DNA from: Lutraria lutraria
Taxonomy: Eukaryota > Mollusca > Bivalvia > Venerida > Mactridae
Direction: 5' to 3'
Assembly (NCBI GenBank): GCA_964023205.1
Contig: OZ026834.1
Span: forward strand, 30,356,756 to 30,420,755
Length of the DNA stretch: 64,000 nt
Below the pieces are notes generated by a model that was given only the letters and a program-made list of their open reading frames with translations, was not told where the DNA came from and ran no database searches. Positions within the stretch are counted from its first letter, which is position 1. The number at the start of each line of letters is the position of its first letter. Made by a program: the position numbers and the translations under genes. This document shows, one piece after another, positions 47,693 to 59,002 of the stretch.

Positions 47693-47759
47693 ACTCTAAC
47701 TCTGGAGACGTTAAATGATGGACCTGATGCTTTAACTAGAAGAGCACTCGATATCTGGG
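47693..47759 (+). CDS. Beta-1,3-glucan-recognition protein, GH16-like exon 3
   Basis: It lies between 'tatctacacag' and a GTTAGT donor, 67 nt, entering phase 0 and leaving phase 1. It encodes TLTLETLNDGPDALTRRALDI plus WG, the family segment after IKP (typically …T…L…G-L-N-L-W/Y-G). The next expected exons, with the Cys pair, the SGR/VEVRAK-like block and the catalytic-site region (ExDxxE or its inactive form), are not seen in the rest of the window. So the intron is very long, the exons were missed, or the gene is truncated. Whether the protein retains glucanase residues cannot be told. Confidence 0.8.
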
Positions 47760-47842
47760 GTTAGTTTAATTAATATTGGTCATTTTGTTGTCTTCGATTG
47801 ATCAACTAGTCGCTTGGTTCAGTTTGTTGTTTAGTTTAAAGC

Positions 47843-47998
47843 ACATGTGCCGGGCGCGTAGCCATCCCGCCCACTAAGCCCCATTTGACTTTCCCAGAAT
47901 TTCGATCAATATATTATACATGTAGAATATATTGATCGAAATTCTGGGAAAGTCAGATGGGGCTTAGTGGGCGGTGTGGCTACGCGCCCAGCACATGT
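47843..47998. mobile_element. Fold-back element, 156 bp
   Basis: Arms of about 70 bp (ACATGTGC, GGGCGCGTAG, CCGCCCACTAAGCC, TTTCCCAGAATTTCGATCAA) are nearly perfect inverted copies around a 10-base loop. It lies 83 bases after GH16-like exon 3, inside the presumed intron. Confidence 0.85.
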
Positions 47999-48444
47999 AG
48001 TTCATAGTCCTGTTCTAAATTTTGAATGACCATTGAGGTACCTATCTTATATAGAGACATTCAAACATAACAGATTGATTAACTTTGAACCATGCAACAT
48101 TTTGAAATGTTGGACCTTGGTCAGTTATATTTGACTTTAATATATCATAAAAGGGAAGTTATATTACTATGGCACTCTCCCTGTTCTGTGATTATAAAGC
48201 ATTCGAATGTCTGGATTATCAAAAAGAACTTTTTGTTCCGCCTTGTAACAGTCACTATATACATTATGTTTACTTGTTACTGACATTAAATACAAGCAAG
48301 AAAAACTATATAATAATAATATCACATCAACACTCTATCTATAGGAATGTATGTTTAGTTCCCGCCTACAGTCTATTCAAACTGGTATGGAGGCATTAAC
48401 AGATTTCCGTCTAAACTGCTTCCTTCTTGACATCTCCAGTACGG

Positions 48445-49140
48445 GTGACAAGATAAACTTCACAACAAATCAAGAACAATACTCCAGAATGCATAAAATA
48501 ATGTCAGTCTGTTGTTTGAACGTTAATTAAATGAAAATATATGATTTTTCCAAAAAAGAATTTTTTGTGCGTGAAATAAGACGCTGCTAGCTGCCAACTT
48601 CACGCTGCTAGCAGCGGCTAATTCCACATTGACAAAAAAATGAAAATCATATATTTTCAGTTAAATAATGTTTAAACAACAGACGGACATTATTTTATGC
48701 ATTCTTAAGTATTTAGCTCGATTTGTTGTGAAGTTTATCTGTAGAAATATAGATTACGCTGTTACGCTGCTAGGCTGCCAACTTCACGCTGCTAGCAGCG
48801 ACTAATTTCACATTGAAAAAAAAATGAACATTATATATTTTCTGTTAATGAATGTTTAAACAACAGACTGACATTATTTTATGCATTCTTAAGTATATAG
48901 CTCGATTTGTTGTGAAGTTTATCTGTAGAAATATAGATTACGCTGTTACGCTGCTAGGCTGCCAACTTCACGCTGCTAGCAGCGACTAATTTCACATTGA
49001 AAAAAAAATGAACATTATATATTTTCTGTTAATGAATGTTTAAACAACAGACTGACATTATTTTATGCATTCTGAAATATTTAGCTCGATTTGTTGTGAA
49101 GTTTATCTGTAGAAATATATATTACGCTGTTACGCTGTTG
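48445..49140 (+). repeat. 184-bp tandem repeats with an inverted first copy
   Basis: Direct copies of about 184 bp start near 48580 (period measured from GATTACGCTGTTACGC at 48752, 48936 and 49120). Each holds GCTGCCAACTTCACGCTGC and a TTTAAACAACAGAC…TTTATGCATTC block. The segment 48445-48555 is the inverted complement of that second block, so the array begins with a large hairpin centred on the CTG cluster. Confidence 0.85.
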
Positions 49141-49444
49141 GGCTGCCAACTTCACAAAAAGAAACAAAAAATGAAAAAATGTGTAAGTTCTCATCTAATG
49201 TACGTTAAAGGAATAAAATCGAATTATATCATCGATTCGTAAGTGTTTAGCCGGATTTCTTGTGCATTTTATATGTTTGACTATAATAGTCCGCTATGCG
49301 GCCGCTACACTGCCAGATTCACAAAATCGATAAAAATCGTATTTTTTTCTTCTAATAAACATGACAGCAACATAATGTTATTACTTCATGCGTTTTTAAG
49401 TTTTTGCATGATTTGTGGTGCAGTTTAACTGTAGAAATATATTA

Positions 49445-49614
49445 AGCTGCTGCGCTGCTAGGCTGCTGGGCTGCTAACTTCACGCTGCTGGGCTGCTAGG
49501 CTGCTGGGCTGCTAGGCTGCTGGGCTGCTAACTTCACGCTGCTGGGCTGCTAGGCTGCTGGGCTGCTAACTTCACGCTGCTGGGCTGCTAGGCTGCTGGG
49601 CTGCTTACTTCACG
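49445..49614 (+). repeat. CTG-rich minisatellite (38-bp unit)
   Basis: Iterated GCTGCTGGGCTGCTAGGCTG plus CTAACTTCAC. It is the reverse complement of 41187-41300 and closes the 184-bp array. Confidence 0.92.
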
Positions 49615-49772
49615 TTGAGCTAATTAAGTATGCTTTTTTTTTTTTATTGCTTGCTCATTTCAGCGCTTATTGCCGATGAATGAGCTGAAATCATTGTTGT
49701 AACCGTTCTTTCAGTTGGATAGTTGTTACATTTTACTTTTTTCAAATTTGGTTAGAAAAAAAGATTGGTTAG

Positions 49773-50071
49773 GCCCGCTCGGTTAGCTCAGTGGTTAGAG
49801 TGTTTGTTTGATGATCGAGAGGTTGTGAGTTCGAACCTCGGGCGAGGCCCACACTGTCCGTGGCAATTTTGACTGAAGATATTACATCCTATGTTAAATT
49901 GTCCTCCACCTCTAAATTATGTGGGCTAGCTCGGCAGAAGCTTACGGATAGAATGTGGTTAGTACTGGTTATGGCCTAAATGAAGTCCAGGAAAGCCGAT
50001 TAGGATAACTGCCCACCACTATATGACTGAAATAATGTTGAAAATGGCGTAAAACCCGATGAAACAAACAA
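49773..50071 (+). mobile_element. SINE-A copy, full length
   Basis: The tRNA head has A box TTAGCTCAGTGGTTAGAG and B box GAGTTCGAACCTC. The SINE-A body and 3' end GGCGTAAAACCCGATGAAAC, then AAACAAC, follow. It is the reference copy for 14221, 44941 and 61363. Confidence 0.88.
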
Positions 50072-50164
50072 CGTCAAATTTGGTAAGACTCACATAGTGA
50101 CATTGAATGGTAGTTCCGCGACAAAATTATTAATTCAATTAGATAAAGAACAAGATGTGTTTCA

Positions 50165-50500
50165 AAAATACAATGCGCCCTCCGGGTGCCCTTTAACTTG
50201 AAAATGTACAAAATAAACAAGGGCCATAACTCCGTCAAAAATGATCGAATCACAAAACCCGGAATATATGTGCGGGGGTTCTTGGTAACAACAAGTCTGC
50301 GAAAGTTTCGTCAAAATCCCACGAAAAAATGTAGGAGTAGTATCCTAAAAAATGTACGAATTTTTTTAAACACCATGACCCGTGACCTTGACCTTTGACC
50401 TACTGACCTGAGCATGCCCAGATCCTGTAGAGGTTGTCATGAGGAACCTACATATGAAGTTTGATGAATGTAGGCGTACGCGTTTTGATTTAATAGGCAA
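50165..50500 (+). mobile_element. Interspersed repeat, CAATGCGCCCTCCGGGTG family
   Basis: It has the start ACAATGCGCCCTCCGGGTG and the block TCCTGTAGAGGTTGTCATGA plus GGAACC. The opposite-strand copy at 63795-64000 has CCTCCGGGTGACCGTGACC and the same GTAGAGGTTGTCACGAGG. No coding frame. Class unknown. Confidence 0.6.
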
Positions 50501-50856
50501 GGTTAAAGTTAATCAGTAAAGGTATTAATGTTGAGATACATTGAGCCACTTTAATTTCCCCATAAACATCACACACTGCCTTTAAATCCGACATCTGAGA
50601 ACAATTTAGTTTCGGGAGTATACGAATTAATGTACATGCTGCGGGCTAACATACCGAATTTATGAACTTAATTAGATTTCGATTAGCAGATGTTTCAATG
50701 ATAGAAACACGTCATTTTATAATTTAACTTATCGAGGTCATGGCTAGGACATGGACAACATGAGGTTACAAAAAGTTCAAAGAAAAAGACAAGAGTACAC
50801 GAAGGATGATACCGTAACAATACCGTAGAAAATAATGCGGCAATTTGAACGAAATA

Positions 50857-51068
50857 AAACATGAAGAACAGAACAGAACAGAACTTTTATTTGAGACTAG
50901 TACAATGTACATCGTCAAAGCAAACACGTGAAGCCATGTTTCCAACAGTAAATTATAATTCTGCTGTTGGAAATAATGAAACGTATTAGTGGCTTCATGG
51001 TTTTGCTCTGACGATGTACATTGTACAAGTATCCAATAAAAGTTCTGTTCTGTCCTGTCCTTTATGTT
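50857..51068. mobile_element. Fold-back element, about 212 bp
   Basis: The arms contain AACAGAACAGAACTTTTATT and GTACAATGTACATCGTC in inverted order. The centre is the palindrome TCCAACAG…CTGTTGGA. It is almost fully self-complementary, which explains the open - strand frame across it. Confidence 0.82.
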
Positions 51069-51388
51069 GTGTGCAAATAACACTTAACAATAGCCGTCAG
51101 CATTAGATGTGTGTCAAAGTGATTTAGAATGAATTATCATTATGAGCACGTTGACGTTCAAGAAGTTCAACTGTTAGTCAGTATGATAGGTTACAATATG
51201 AACCAGTACATTCTGATTTTTTTTAAAAATGAACAAAACACACGTATCTTACTTCACTTCATGTTAAAATACATTAATCCATATTTATGATATTAAGAAC
51301 CAACATTATCCACAGAGAATAACCACAATGCCAGCGGATAATATTTGTATTCTGAAAAACCCTACAAACTGAAAACGTCAGAAATCAG

Positions 51389-51583
51389 ACCTTTTTCCTA
51401 ATAATAATTGATGGGAATAATGCCAAAATATTATGTTACGATGATTGCATTCGTAATACCTCGCCAGATTCCGTACCTCCGTGTAACTCGTACATGACAG
51501 CTTCATGCGCGTCTACGACTTACATTCTTACATTTGAGAGCCAGATGTCGATTTACGGCTTAGGAAAGATTACAAAGATTTGA
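51389..51583 (+). CDS. Candidate exon, unrecognised Cys-containing peptide
   Basis: An AG at 51387-51388 (weak tract) opens 64 codons to TGA at 51581-51583. The frame is open from about 51357. Composition is protein-like with several Cys (NAKILCYDDCIRNTS; SVPPCNSYMTASCAST). The - strand is also open and protein-like over 51436-51518 (VVDAHEAVMYELHGG). One strand must be a shadow. No family recognised. Confidence 0.3.
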   Translation, partial: TFFLIIIDGNNAKILCYDDCIRNTSPDSVPPCNSYMTASCASTTYILTFESQMSIYGLGKITKI

Positions 51584-53042
51584 ACTTGTATTTATTTCAA
51601 GCATAATGGCAGTATTATTGCCAGGAAACTTGCCAGTCTCGTCATAAATGGTACTTATGATGATACCATATAATTATTGCAGATGGATGCTTATTTTAAT
51701 GCCATAAATTATAATTGTTGCAGGTGTCGATGTTGATAAGATTATTATAGATATGCATTTGTATATATATCAACATAATGGATGAACGTATGCCCTTCAA
51801 AAGGAACACAGGTGACTGTCATTGTACCGGGTCGACAATACATACAGCTTATATGGGTGCAAGGCAAGCTTAATAATTAGGCTCATATACGTACGGTGAA
51901 TAGTGACTTGACCAAACGATAAGATAGATATAATCTTTTATTCGGCTTACCTTCAAATATGTTCTATTTGGTGACTTGACCAAAACGATAAGATAGATAT
52001 AATCTTCTACACGGCTTCCCAACCAATATGTTCTATCTTTCGTATTTGGCCGCCAGAAACAGTAAAACGGTGTCAGAAAATAGGTTCTGTTTGATAATCA
52101 TAGACACGGCTTCCATCTGGTCCACTACATACTAAAACTCCATAATTATGTGGACTATCCTTTTATAATATTTCGGCTAGTTCAAAATCAACACAAAATT
52201 TAAGTACGGATTATCAGTAATAAAACGAAAGCATCATGCTTATCATCGTATTAGACAAGAATTTTATTATTTGATTATGTTTAGTATAAATACAGCCATA
52301 TTATATCTTTCCGATTAAGTAGCCGATACTAAATTTAATTTAGTGTTATGCTAAATTGCTTAATAACAACCGTCATGCATGCTTGTGTGTTTTTGTAAAT
52401 ATGTGCCACTTGGGTCTATGACCTTCTGGTTTATTGAAAATAAAACTGTTCAAAACTGTTCATATTAAATAGGTACGCCGTGATTGTGATGGCATTTGTC
52501 ATAACATGGATATACTCGTACTTATTGTGAATGTTGTAACCCTGGGAAATCAAGTCAAGAGGTTCTCGACGATACATATACAGCCATGTTTAGGTTTAGA
52601 AAATCTGATTCCAGACCTCACAAGAAAATGAATCCTTACAGAACACTATTATTTGAGAATATTTTCATTGGTATTTTACTTTAAAGGAAACATAGCACAA
52701 TTTTCCCCGTTGTGTTTAATCTATAAGAACAAGATATTTATACATCAATGCATCATATAATTTCTTTTTGGGGAAAATCAATTGTAATCTTATAGGAATT
52801 GTATTTCTGGTTCAGTTGACTGGACTAGATTGATTTAGGTCTGCTGGCAAACACATTGCATCTTAATCAATAAATAAATATTCAAATTGTCTTTGAATTG
52901 ATTCATTCAAACTTTCTTTGATACATTAAATATAAAAATACAATGAGGTTCATGTAGCTAGGTATGCATACACTAGAAACGTTTTTGATGATAATCCTGA
53001 AAACAACGAGCAGGAAAATCCAAAGTGATGTAGACAAGGCCA
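51584..53042. other. AT-rich DNA without supported genes
   Basis: A short ATG frame at about 51779-51870 (MDERMPFKRNTG, donor-like CAG|GTGACT) is the only noteworthy segment. A 60-bp direct repeat (GTGACTTGACCAAA…GATAAGATAGATATAATCTT) occurs at 51899-52030. Confidence 0.4.
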
Positions 53043-53136
53043 TCACCTTTCAGTAGCATCTTCGATTTTCTTTATTTCCGCTTCCAATGACTGGCTGGCT
53101 GTCTTGTTTCTTCTGTCAGCCAATCGGTCATTCTTT
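53043..53136 (-). CDS. 3'-terminal exon, coiled-coil-like tail, unrecognised
   Basis: On the - strand the acceptor 'ttattgttacatttag' opens 30 codons, entered with one base, to TGA at 53045-53043. The peptide is charged and helical (KNDRLADRRNKTASQS, then LEAEIKKIEDATER), with heptad-like spacing of L/I. The segment is clearly more GC-rich than its flanks. It must belong to a gene whose upstream exons lie at higher coordinates. It is not the TRIM-like gene, which has its own stop at 57592. No partner exon was identified with confidence. Confidence 0.48.
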
Positions 53137-53800
53137 CTAAATGTAACAATAAGTCAACAAGCTGGAATCGATTTGTCTTTTGATTGTCAAGTTGCTTTAG
53201 AAATTTAGATCTGGATTGATCTAGTATACTTTCTACATAAACCAACCTGCAACAAGCTGTCGACGGTTATAAAATATTTTGCAAAATGTAGTTTAGTCAG
53301 AAACACTTAACTCAGAGCCTGACCATACTTATTCATAGATTAGTCCAATTTAATCTGTCACCACCAGTATTGTCGCATTCGCTCATAAGTCGAACGATTT
53401 TCCCCCTTGACCTTGAAGCAAATCATCTGACCGTATATATTTATCTTATAATTCGCTGCGTTTGACACCTCACCGACTTGGCAATGTTGTTACAAAATAA
53501 ATACGACTTATGACAAATGGCTTGTCAAACTCATTCTTTCGGTGATTGAATATGTTGACCAATATGGCGTCATACAATGGAAATACAGTCAATCCCGAAT
53601 TGATGGTCTCTCTGTGAAAAAAACAATTGTTAAACATATTCAATGATATGCTGTACCGACCTTACTTCTGACAGCTTACTTCTGACAGAAGGTCAACTGT
53701 GCATAAAGAACAAACAGCAGGGCATGGTTAAATTGAATCCCAGGTTATTTGAATATTAACATTACTACATGTCTGACTATTTACTTTACTACATACAATA

Positions 53801-54032
53801 TACAGTAAAACCTTCTCAACAGATCGACTAATGGGACCAGAGATCTACCGAGACCAGGAATTTGGGCCGATTTACAGGATAATATGATAAAAAGAAAGGG
53901 CACCAATCTTAAGGGCTCTATTGTATCTATAACATTATAATAAAGAAACGCTTGTTCGAGAGGAATTATATTTACCTCACTATATCTGGTCACCCGCTTT
54001 ATACGTGTTCACTATAACCGTGTTTCACTGTA
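53801..54032 (+). mobile_element. MITE, TACAGTAAAACC type
   Basis: The left end TACAGTAAAACC and right end GTGTTTCACTGTA are inverted copies with TA at each tip. The interior ('CTACCGAGACCAGGAATTTGG') is not shared with the other MITEs here. Pogo/Tigger-like by its ends. Confidence 0.65.
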
Positions 54033-54124
54033 TATCTTATTTCATATTATTGCTTGAAAGTTTCACTGTAATTAATCATCGAATTTTCCTTTGTCTATGA
54101 TTGTATGTGCAACGTTACGCCTAT

Positions 54125-54227
54125 GAAAAACCAGCAATTTGACCTCCGAACAAAGGTCACCTGTTAATAAAGGTAACATTATGTCTTTTCCAAGGGCGGC
54201 CTTTGCTCTCAGGTTTGACTGTAAATA
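54125..54227 (+). mobile_element. MITE fragment, TACAGTCAAACC family
   Basis: It retains GACCTCCGAACAAAGGTCACC, 'CCAAGGGCGGCCTTTGCTC' and the right end AGGTTTGACTGTA. The left end is lost. Confidence 0.7.
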
Positions 54228-55738
54228 AAAGCAGATTTTATGACATTTCTAATAAGCTTATTGCACTAAGAAGTGATAAAGGCCATAATAACTATAAGCA
54301 TTTAACTGAATGATCAAAGTAGTGACGTATATTCGATATTTCAAATGAAGATATTGAACATAGCCGCTAAACATATCGACTTAACTAGGGAGGACTTTGC
54401 TATCTAATTAACCGACATTGTACAACTAATCACCAATGTAAGTATTCAAAATCGATCTAAAAGTTCTAGTAAACACCAAACATGACGCACTTTTGATCTA
54501 TAAAACAATTTTGAAATCGAGTTGACTGACGTAAGTTCCTAACAAAGAGCTGATATAATTTACAATATGTCTACACGTCAGTGTCGAGACTGGCTTGATT
54601 CGTTCGACAAGTAAACATCCACCTCTGCTTTTTTAAGTAAACATGTACGAGATAGGCATTCAACAAGTACCAATTAAGTTTATTTGTTTGATGTTTGGTA
54701 ATTCCATACCAACGCCTATACGATAAATGTGAGGATACCCAGTTGGTAACAAGAGACGCCCATTAATCAGGAGCGTATAAACGACCATCTTGCTTGGCAA
54801 ATTAAACAGGCATTGATAGAAGATATTTATATTTTTGTTTTGATCATTCTAAATGTAGGATATTCATATGTGACAACGACATTTTCTTAAACCTGATATG
54901 CTTATGGCATTAACAATTTCATGATTGAGTTAACCTTTATAAAATGAGTTGTTTAATAACCAATTTTCAGATTTTTTTTCTATTAAGCGCATAAGAAATT
55001 TGAAAGGGAGGTAAATATTGTAGATGTTGGAACTATGTATAAAAATGTCATGAAGAGCTTGCAGAGAAAAACAATCCAATTTAATCATTATCAGGAATCA
55101 GAATAAAGCAACTAATTGATACATGAAACACTATCACTGTATTACAAAGTTTAAGAATCAATATCTATATACTGCTAATTGGACTTGGCTCTTGTGTGAA
55201 CTTGGCTTTAGACCGGCGGGGAGGCAGTGTTCGGTCCTTTTGGTATATAGTACTGCCTGGGACCATTACATAAATAATTTTTATAAAAAATTTAATCATA
55301 TAAAAAGAAAACCTGAATATAATGACACTCATTACTTTGTTCTATTTTACGGTATAATTAAACATTTGCTTTAGTAGGCATGGATTGTTTTACCGCGTTT
55401 GCTTTTTTCTGAACGTAATTATTGGTATTTTTCGGAACTTGCTACGTCTTCCCTTTTACTGTCAAAGTAAATAAAAAAAAGTTCAAAAAATTACCTACCT
55501 AGCTTATAAGTAATCCAATAAGTTACAGTATGCAGATTATTTTGACTTGTTAAAAACGAATTAGAAAAAGAAATACGGGTCACAACAAAATTACACGACA
55601 CAAGGGACAAAACTCTTATAAGTATATCAATCAGAAGTAGGGACTGGGTTAGTTCCCTTTTATGTAAAGTTACCTTTCGCTCCATCACCAATTTCATCTC
55701 TACTGAACAAATGTCTTATCCTACCAACGCAGACAAAG
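54228..55738. other. AT-rich DNA without supported genes
   Basis: An ATG frame of 83 codons at 55123-55374 (with NWTWLLCELGFRPAG and STAWDHYINNFYKKF) looks partly protein-like. It has no recognised homology, and I leave it unannotated. Confidence 0.4.
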
Positions 55739-55926
55739 TACAGTCAAACCTTTGTTAAGGAACACCTCCGAATAAAGGCCAGTCTGTGAATAAAGGGATT
55801 TCTTTTTTAAACTATCATTGATTATTAGAACAAAATTAATAAAGGCTCCGAATAAAAAACCACCGGTCGATCAAGGTCACTTAATTTCTTTTCCAAGGGT
55901 GGCCTTTGTTCACAGGGTTGACTGTA
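55739..55926 (+). mobile_element. MITE, TACAGTCAAACC family, full length
   Basis: Complete ends TACAGTCAAACC and GGTTGACTGTA enclose the typical GGCC…TTTGTTCACAG interior. It is the reference copy for this family. Confidence 0.8.
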
Positions 55927-56667
55927 CAGTATTAAACGTCAAATCGGTTAATAATTATTGTATTCGTGTTCCGTCCTCATTATTTTATGCTTCAGTACAG
56001 CGAATACTTATACTATATATGCCTGTATGTAGTATAGATCTTTAAGAGTATAAGCCAACATATTTTTAGCTTTTTTTATACCGTTGTAATGTTTGCTTTA
56101 GTTTGTCTATATGTTTCACAAAAACAACCACCAATAATTAAAACGTTTTCAATATCGCAAATAGTTCTCTGTGTGTCAAAATATCATTTGGAAATTATTA
56201 GGAAACACTATCGAGATTTTCAATCAACTAAACAGAGAATGTACATTGTCTCCTGCATCAAATTAATATTTCATAAATTTATGCCTATGGTCTACGAAAG
56301 TGCAAAAGATTAATTAAATTTATTGCAATTAGTGTTTCAAACTGCTATTCTAATAGAGACGACTTCAGTGCCTCTCAAACTTTTATTAATAGGTATTTGC
56401 TAATTTTTTACAAAATTTATATCTAATTATGATAGATTCAGTGTTTATCACAATACAATAATTGTTAGTTGTTACCAACCAGAAAAAACAAGCCTCAGTA
56501 TCCCTTAATATTTATTTATCCATAACCATATAAGACACGAATAGGAAAACAACAAAATGTGTACATGTAAACATCCAGCCACAATAAAAATAATCATCAT
56601 CTAAAAATTAAATCGGTATTCCGTAGAGTTACCGAAGTATGAATCGCAGACCTTTTGAACGAGGGCT

Positions 56668-56875
56668 AACATGGTCCAGAGGTGATAGTCTCTGACTAGT
56701 TATCACTAGTTGGACAAGACAGACTTCACACATTGTGGAAAAGACGCCCAGCTAGCTTATGGAAGGCCGATGGTTCTACCTAAGTCGACTCCTAGGGTCT
56801 TCATTCATCGTTAAAGTTCAAAAGACGTCAATAACTAAAACTGTTGGTGCATATGCAAATCCCAATGAAAAAAAG
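56668..56875 (+). mobile_element. SINE-D copy
   Basis: TGGTCCAGAGGTGATAGTCTC…AGTTATCACTAG, then CCCAGCTAGCTTATGGAAGG, then the 3' part GGTCTTCATTCATCGTTAAA and GTTGGTGCATATGCAAATCC. The same 3' part seeds the tandem array at 34070. Confidence 0.7.
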
Positions 56876-57339
56876 GCATCGTTTTGCGTTGCTTATTTTC
56901 TAATACATGTATTGAGAAAATTCGAAGATTTCTTACAATGCATAGGTCTGAAAGTTCATCAATGCTAAGATAGGTGCTAAACATGCTAAAAATAATGGCA
57001 GTCTTCATGTTGTTGGAATAAAAAGAAACAATATATTCATACCATGTTCTATAACAAGTCATTAAATTGGAATTAGTTTCCTTGACATCAGGAACGTTGA
57101 TCGCTAGGTGTAAATACTTTCAAAACAGATTAAAACAATATATAGTTATAACCATACAAAGCGCGTTTGAAATAGCAATACATTTTACACGTTACATTGG
57201 CAGAAATTTGTCTATAAATTCCAATTAGTTGAACCTATCAAATACAGTAAGTTAGTCCATCAGAGACCTAAATTGTGTTTTGTTTTATTACTAAGTGCAT
57301 GTATGTATCTCTACTTCAAATAAATAGACTGTGAGACCT

Positions 57340-57345
57340 TTTATT
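57340..57345 (-). terminator. Candidate polyadenylation signal of the TRIM-like gene
   Basis: AATAAA on the - strand lies about 250 bases after the stop codon at 57592. The 3'UTR in between is relatively GC-rich near 57350-57420. Confidence 0.45.
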
Positions 57346-57591
57346 CCTGCCATCTAAAGGAAGGTCCTCCCAGTCCTATACAGAAATACTGCTGCTACTG
57401 TCCACGCCTCACTAGAAAGCGACTGTTACGCAACATCTCAAATGATAAACACGTATATACATCAAAGGAAATAAAGTTCAATAGGAATGATGTAGATGGA
57501 ATAATAACAATGACTAATTTCTTATAACACGTACTAGTATATGAAAGCTAACACACAATATAATGTACCTTTTTAGGCATTGCTCCAAGTG

Positions 57592-59002
57592 TCACATTTT
57601 AATCTGGATATGACTAGTGCCATCAACTAGTTCTAAGATAAACACTTTTACGCTGTGATTTTCTCTCTCAGTGACAAATAATTTGTTACTGACACTTTGA
57701 AAACAAATTGACAGAGGTGCCTTCAATTCATCCAGTGTAGACAGAATCACTCCAAGACTTTTACCGTCAAGACTTATTAGCATGACATTGCTCGTTCTTT
57801 GTCCACAAACAAACATATGCTTGCCTCCATCGTCATGTACACCGTAAGCCATTGGCATTTCAGGATGTGTGGACGAGGCTATATATTTACCTTCTATGTC
57901 AAGAATAGTAACACCTTTGTCTTTGTCACAGTTACAAACGAAGAGCTTATTGCCTTTACTGGACAGTGCAATATGACGAGGGTTCCTAAATATCGAGTTT
58001 CCCAAATTGTCCTTTACGATTCTGTTCAGAAAAGTTCCTTGCATGTCGTAAACAAACACAGACTGTCCATAATCAGTGACAAAGAGCTTGTCTTCAGTTG
58101 AGGCAATCCCGAAACAGCTGTGAGCCACAGTAAAATGCTTCTCAAGGACCATTTCCTCTCCGACTTTGACGATCTGAATTGTTCTATTACCGACACATGC
58201 TACAGCGACCTGTTTGTCTTTTACATGACATATACCAGCAGGAAAGGTGTGAATTGTACAATGATCTACGAAAGTTGAGCTCGTTATGTCAACCCGTTTT
58301 ATCATATTGTTGTTATAGTCGGTAACAAGTAGAAAGCCGTCAGGAGTAACACACGAGCCTTCGAAGCAACAGCTAGTATTGTCGTCAGACAACTTCAAGT
58401 TAATGTTATACTTGTCTTTGACTACATATGTTGTGTTTCTGGATCCTGCTTCTACCTCTTTGATGTAGATATCACCAAAGCTCTTAAAATGATCGAAAAC
58501 TGTGCTTATGCCTGTATGCGGATCGAATGCAATAACAACATCTTTGTCGTGTTGTTGAGTTGAATCCATCGACGCTAACTCTAGAATATTCGCTTGAGCA
58601 AATTTCATCCAAACAAACTCTTGAGCTCTGTTCCCTTCAGCCTCTTGTAATTTTTCATTTATTTCATTAATTTTTGACACATGCCCCTCTAGATCTGCTT
58701 TATCTGATTGCACTGTTTCTTCTGTACTAGCATAAATGTGATCTATCTTTTTGATAGCATATTCTTCCAACTTATCCAGAACCCTTTCCATTTCTTCTTT
58801 TTGGTTTTTCTTGAACGATTTAATCGATTTCTTAGTCTTATTCTTAGACGCCTTCAATTTTAACAGCATTTCTTCCTTTTTTGACAGCAAGTCAGTCAAC
58901 AACTTCTTGCTACCTTTATTATATTTCTTTGATAAATTCAAATCTGTGCTTTTGTATAAACTGTCGATTTCATCTGGGATTGAATGGAGGTGCACACATG
59001 AT
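57592..59002 (-). CDS. B-box/NHL-like TRIM protein, exon 2 (coiled coil and propeller)
   Basis: This 1,411-nt exon completes Arg114 with its first base, encodes residues 115-583 and ends in TAA at 57594-57592. It begins with SCVHLHSIPDEID, the usual end of B-box 2 plus linker. A Lys/Glu-rich coiled coil follows (about 130-235). From about residue 320 a six-bladed propeller of NHL-like repeats is seen: GSCVTPDGFLLVTDYNNNMIK, TVAHSCFGIASTEDKLFVTDY, FRNPRHIALSSKGNKLFVCN, YGVHDDGGKHMFVCG and LSICFQSVSNKLFVTERENHS. The acceptor 'cataacattttcag' at 59004-59003 is good. The protein is likely a cytoplasmic adaptor or scaffold of the large molluscan TRIM-like family. Databases often name such proteins TRIM71- or TRIM45-like without functional proof. 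Confidence 0.9.

Noticed and set aside
49773..49850. tRNA gene-like sequence with good A and B boxes
   Set aside because: It is continuous with a SINE-A body repeated elsewhere, and the acceptor stem does not pair properly. It is a SINE head, not a functional tRNA gene. The same applies to the tRNA-like heads at 31812, 35040-35107 and 45382.
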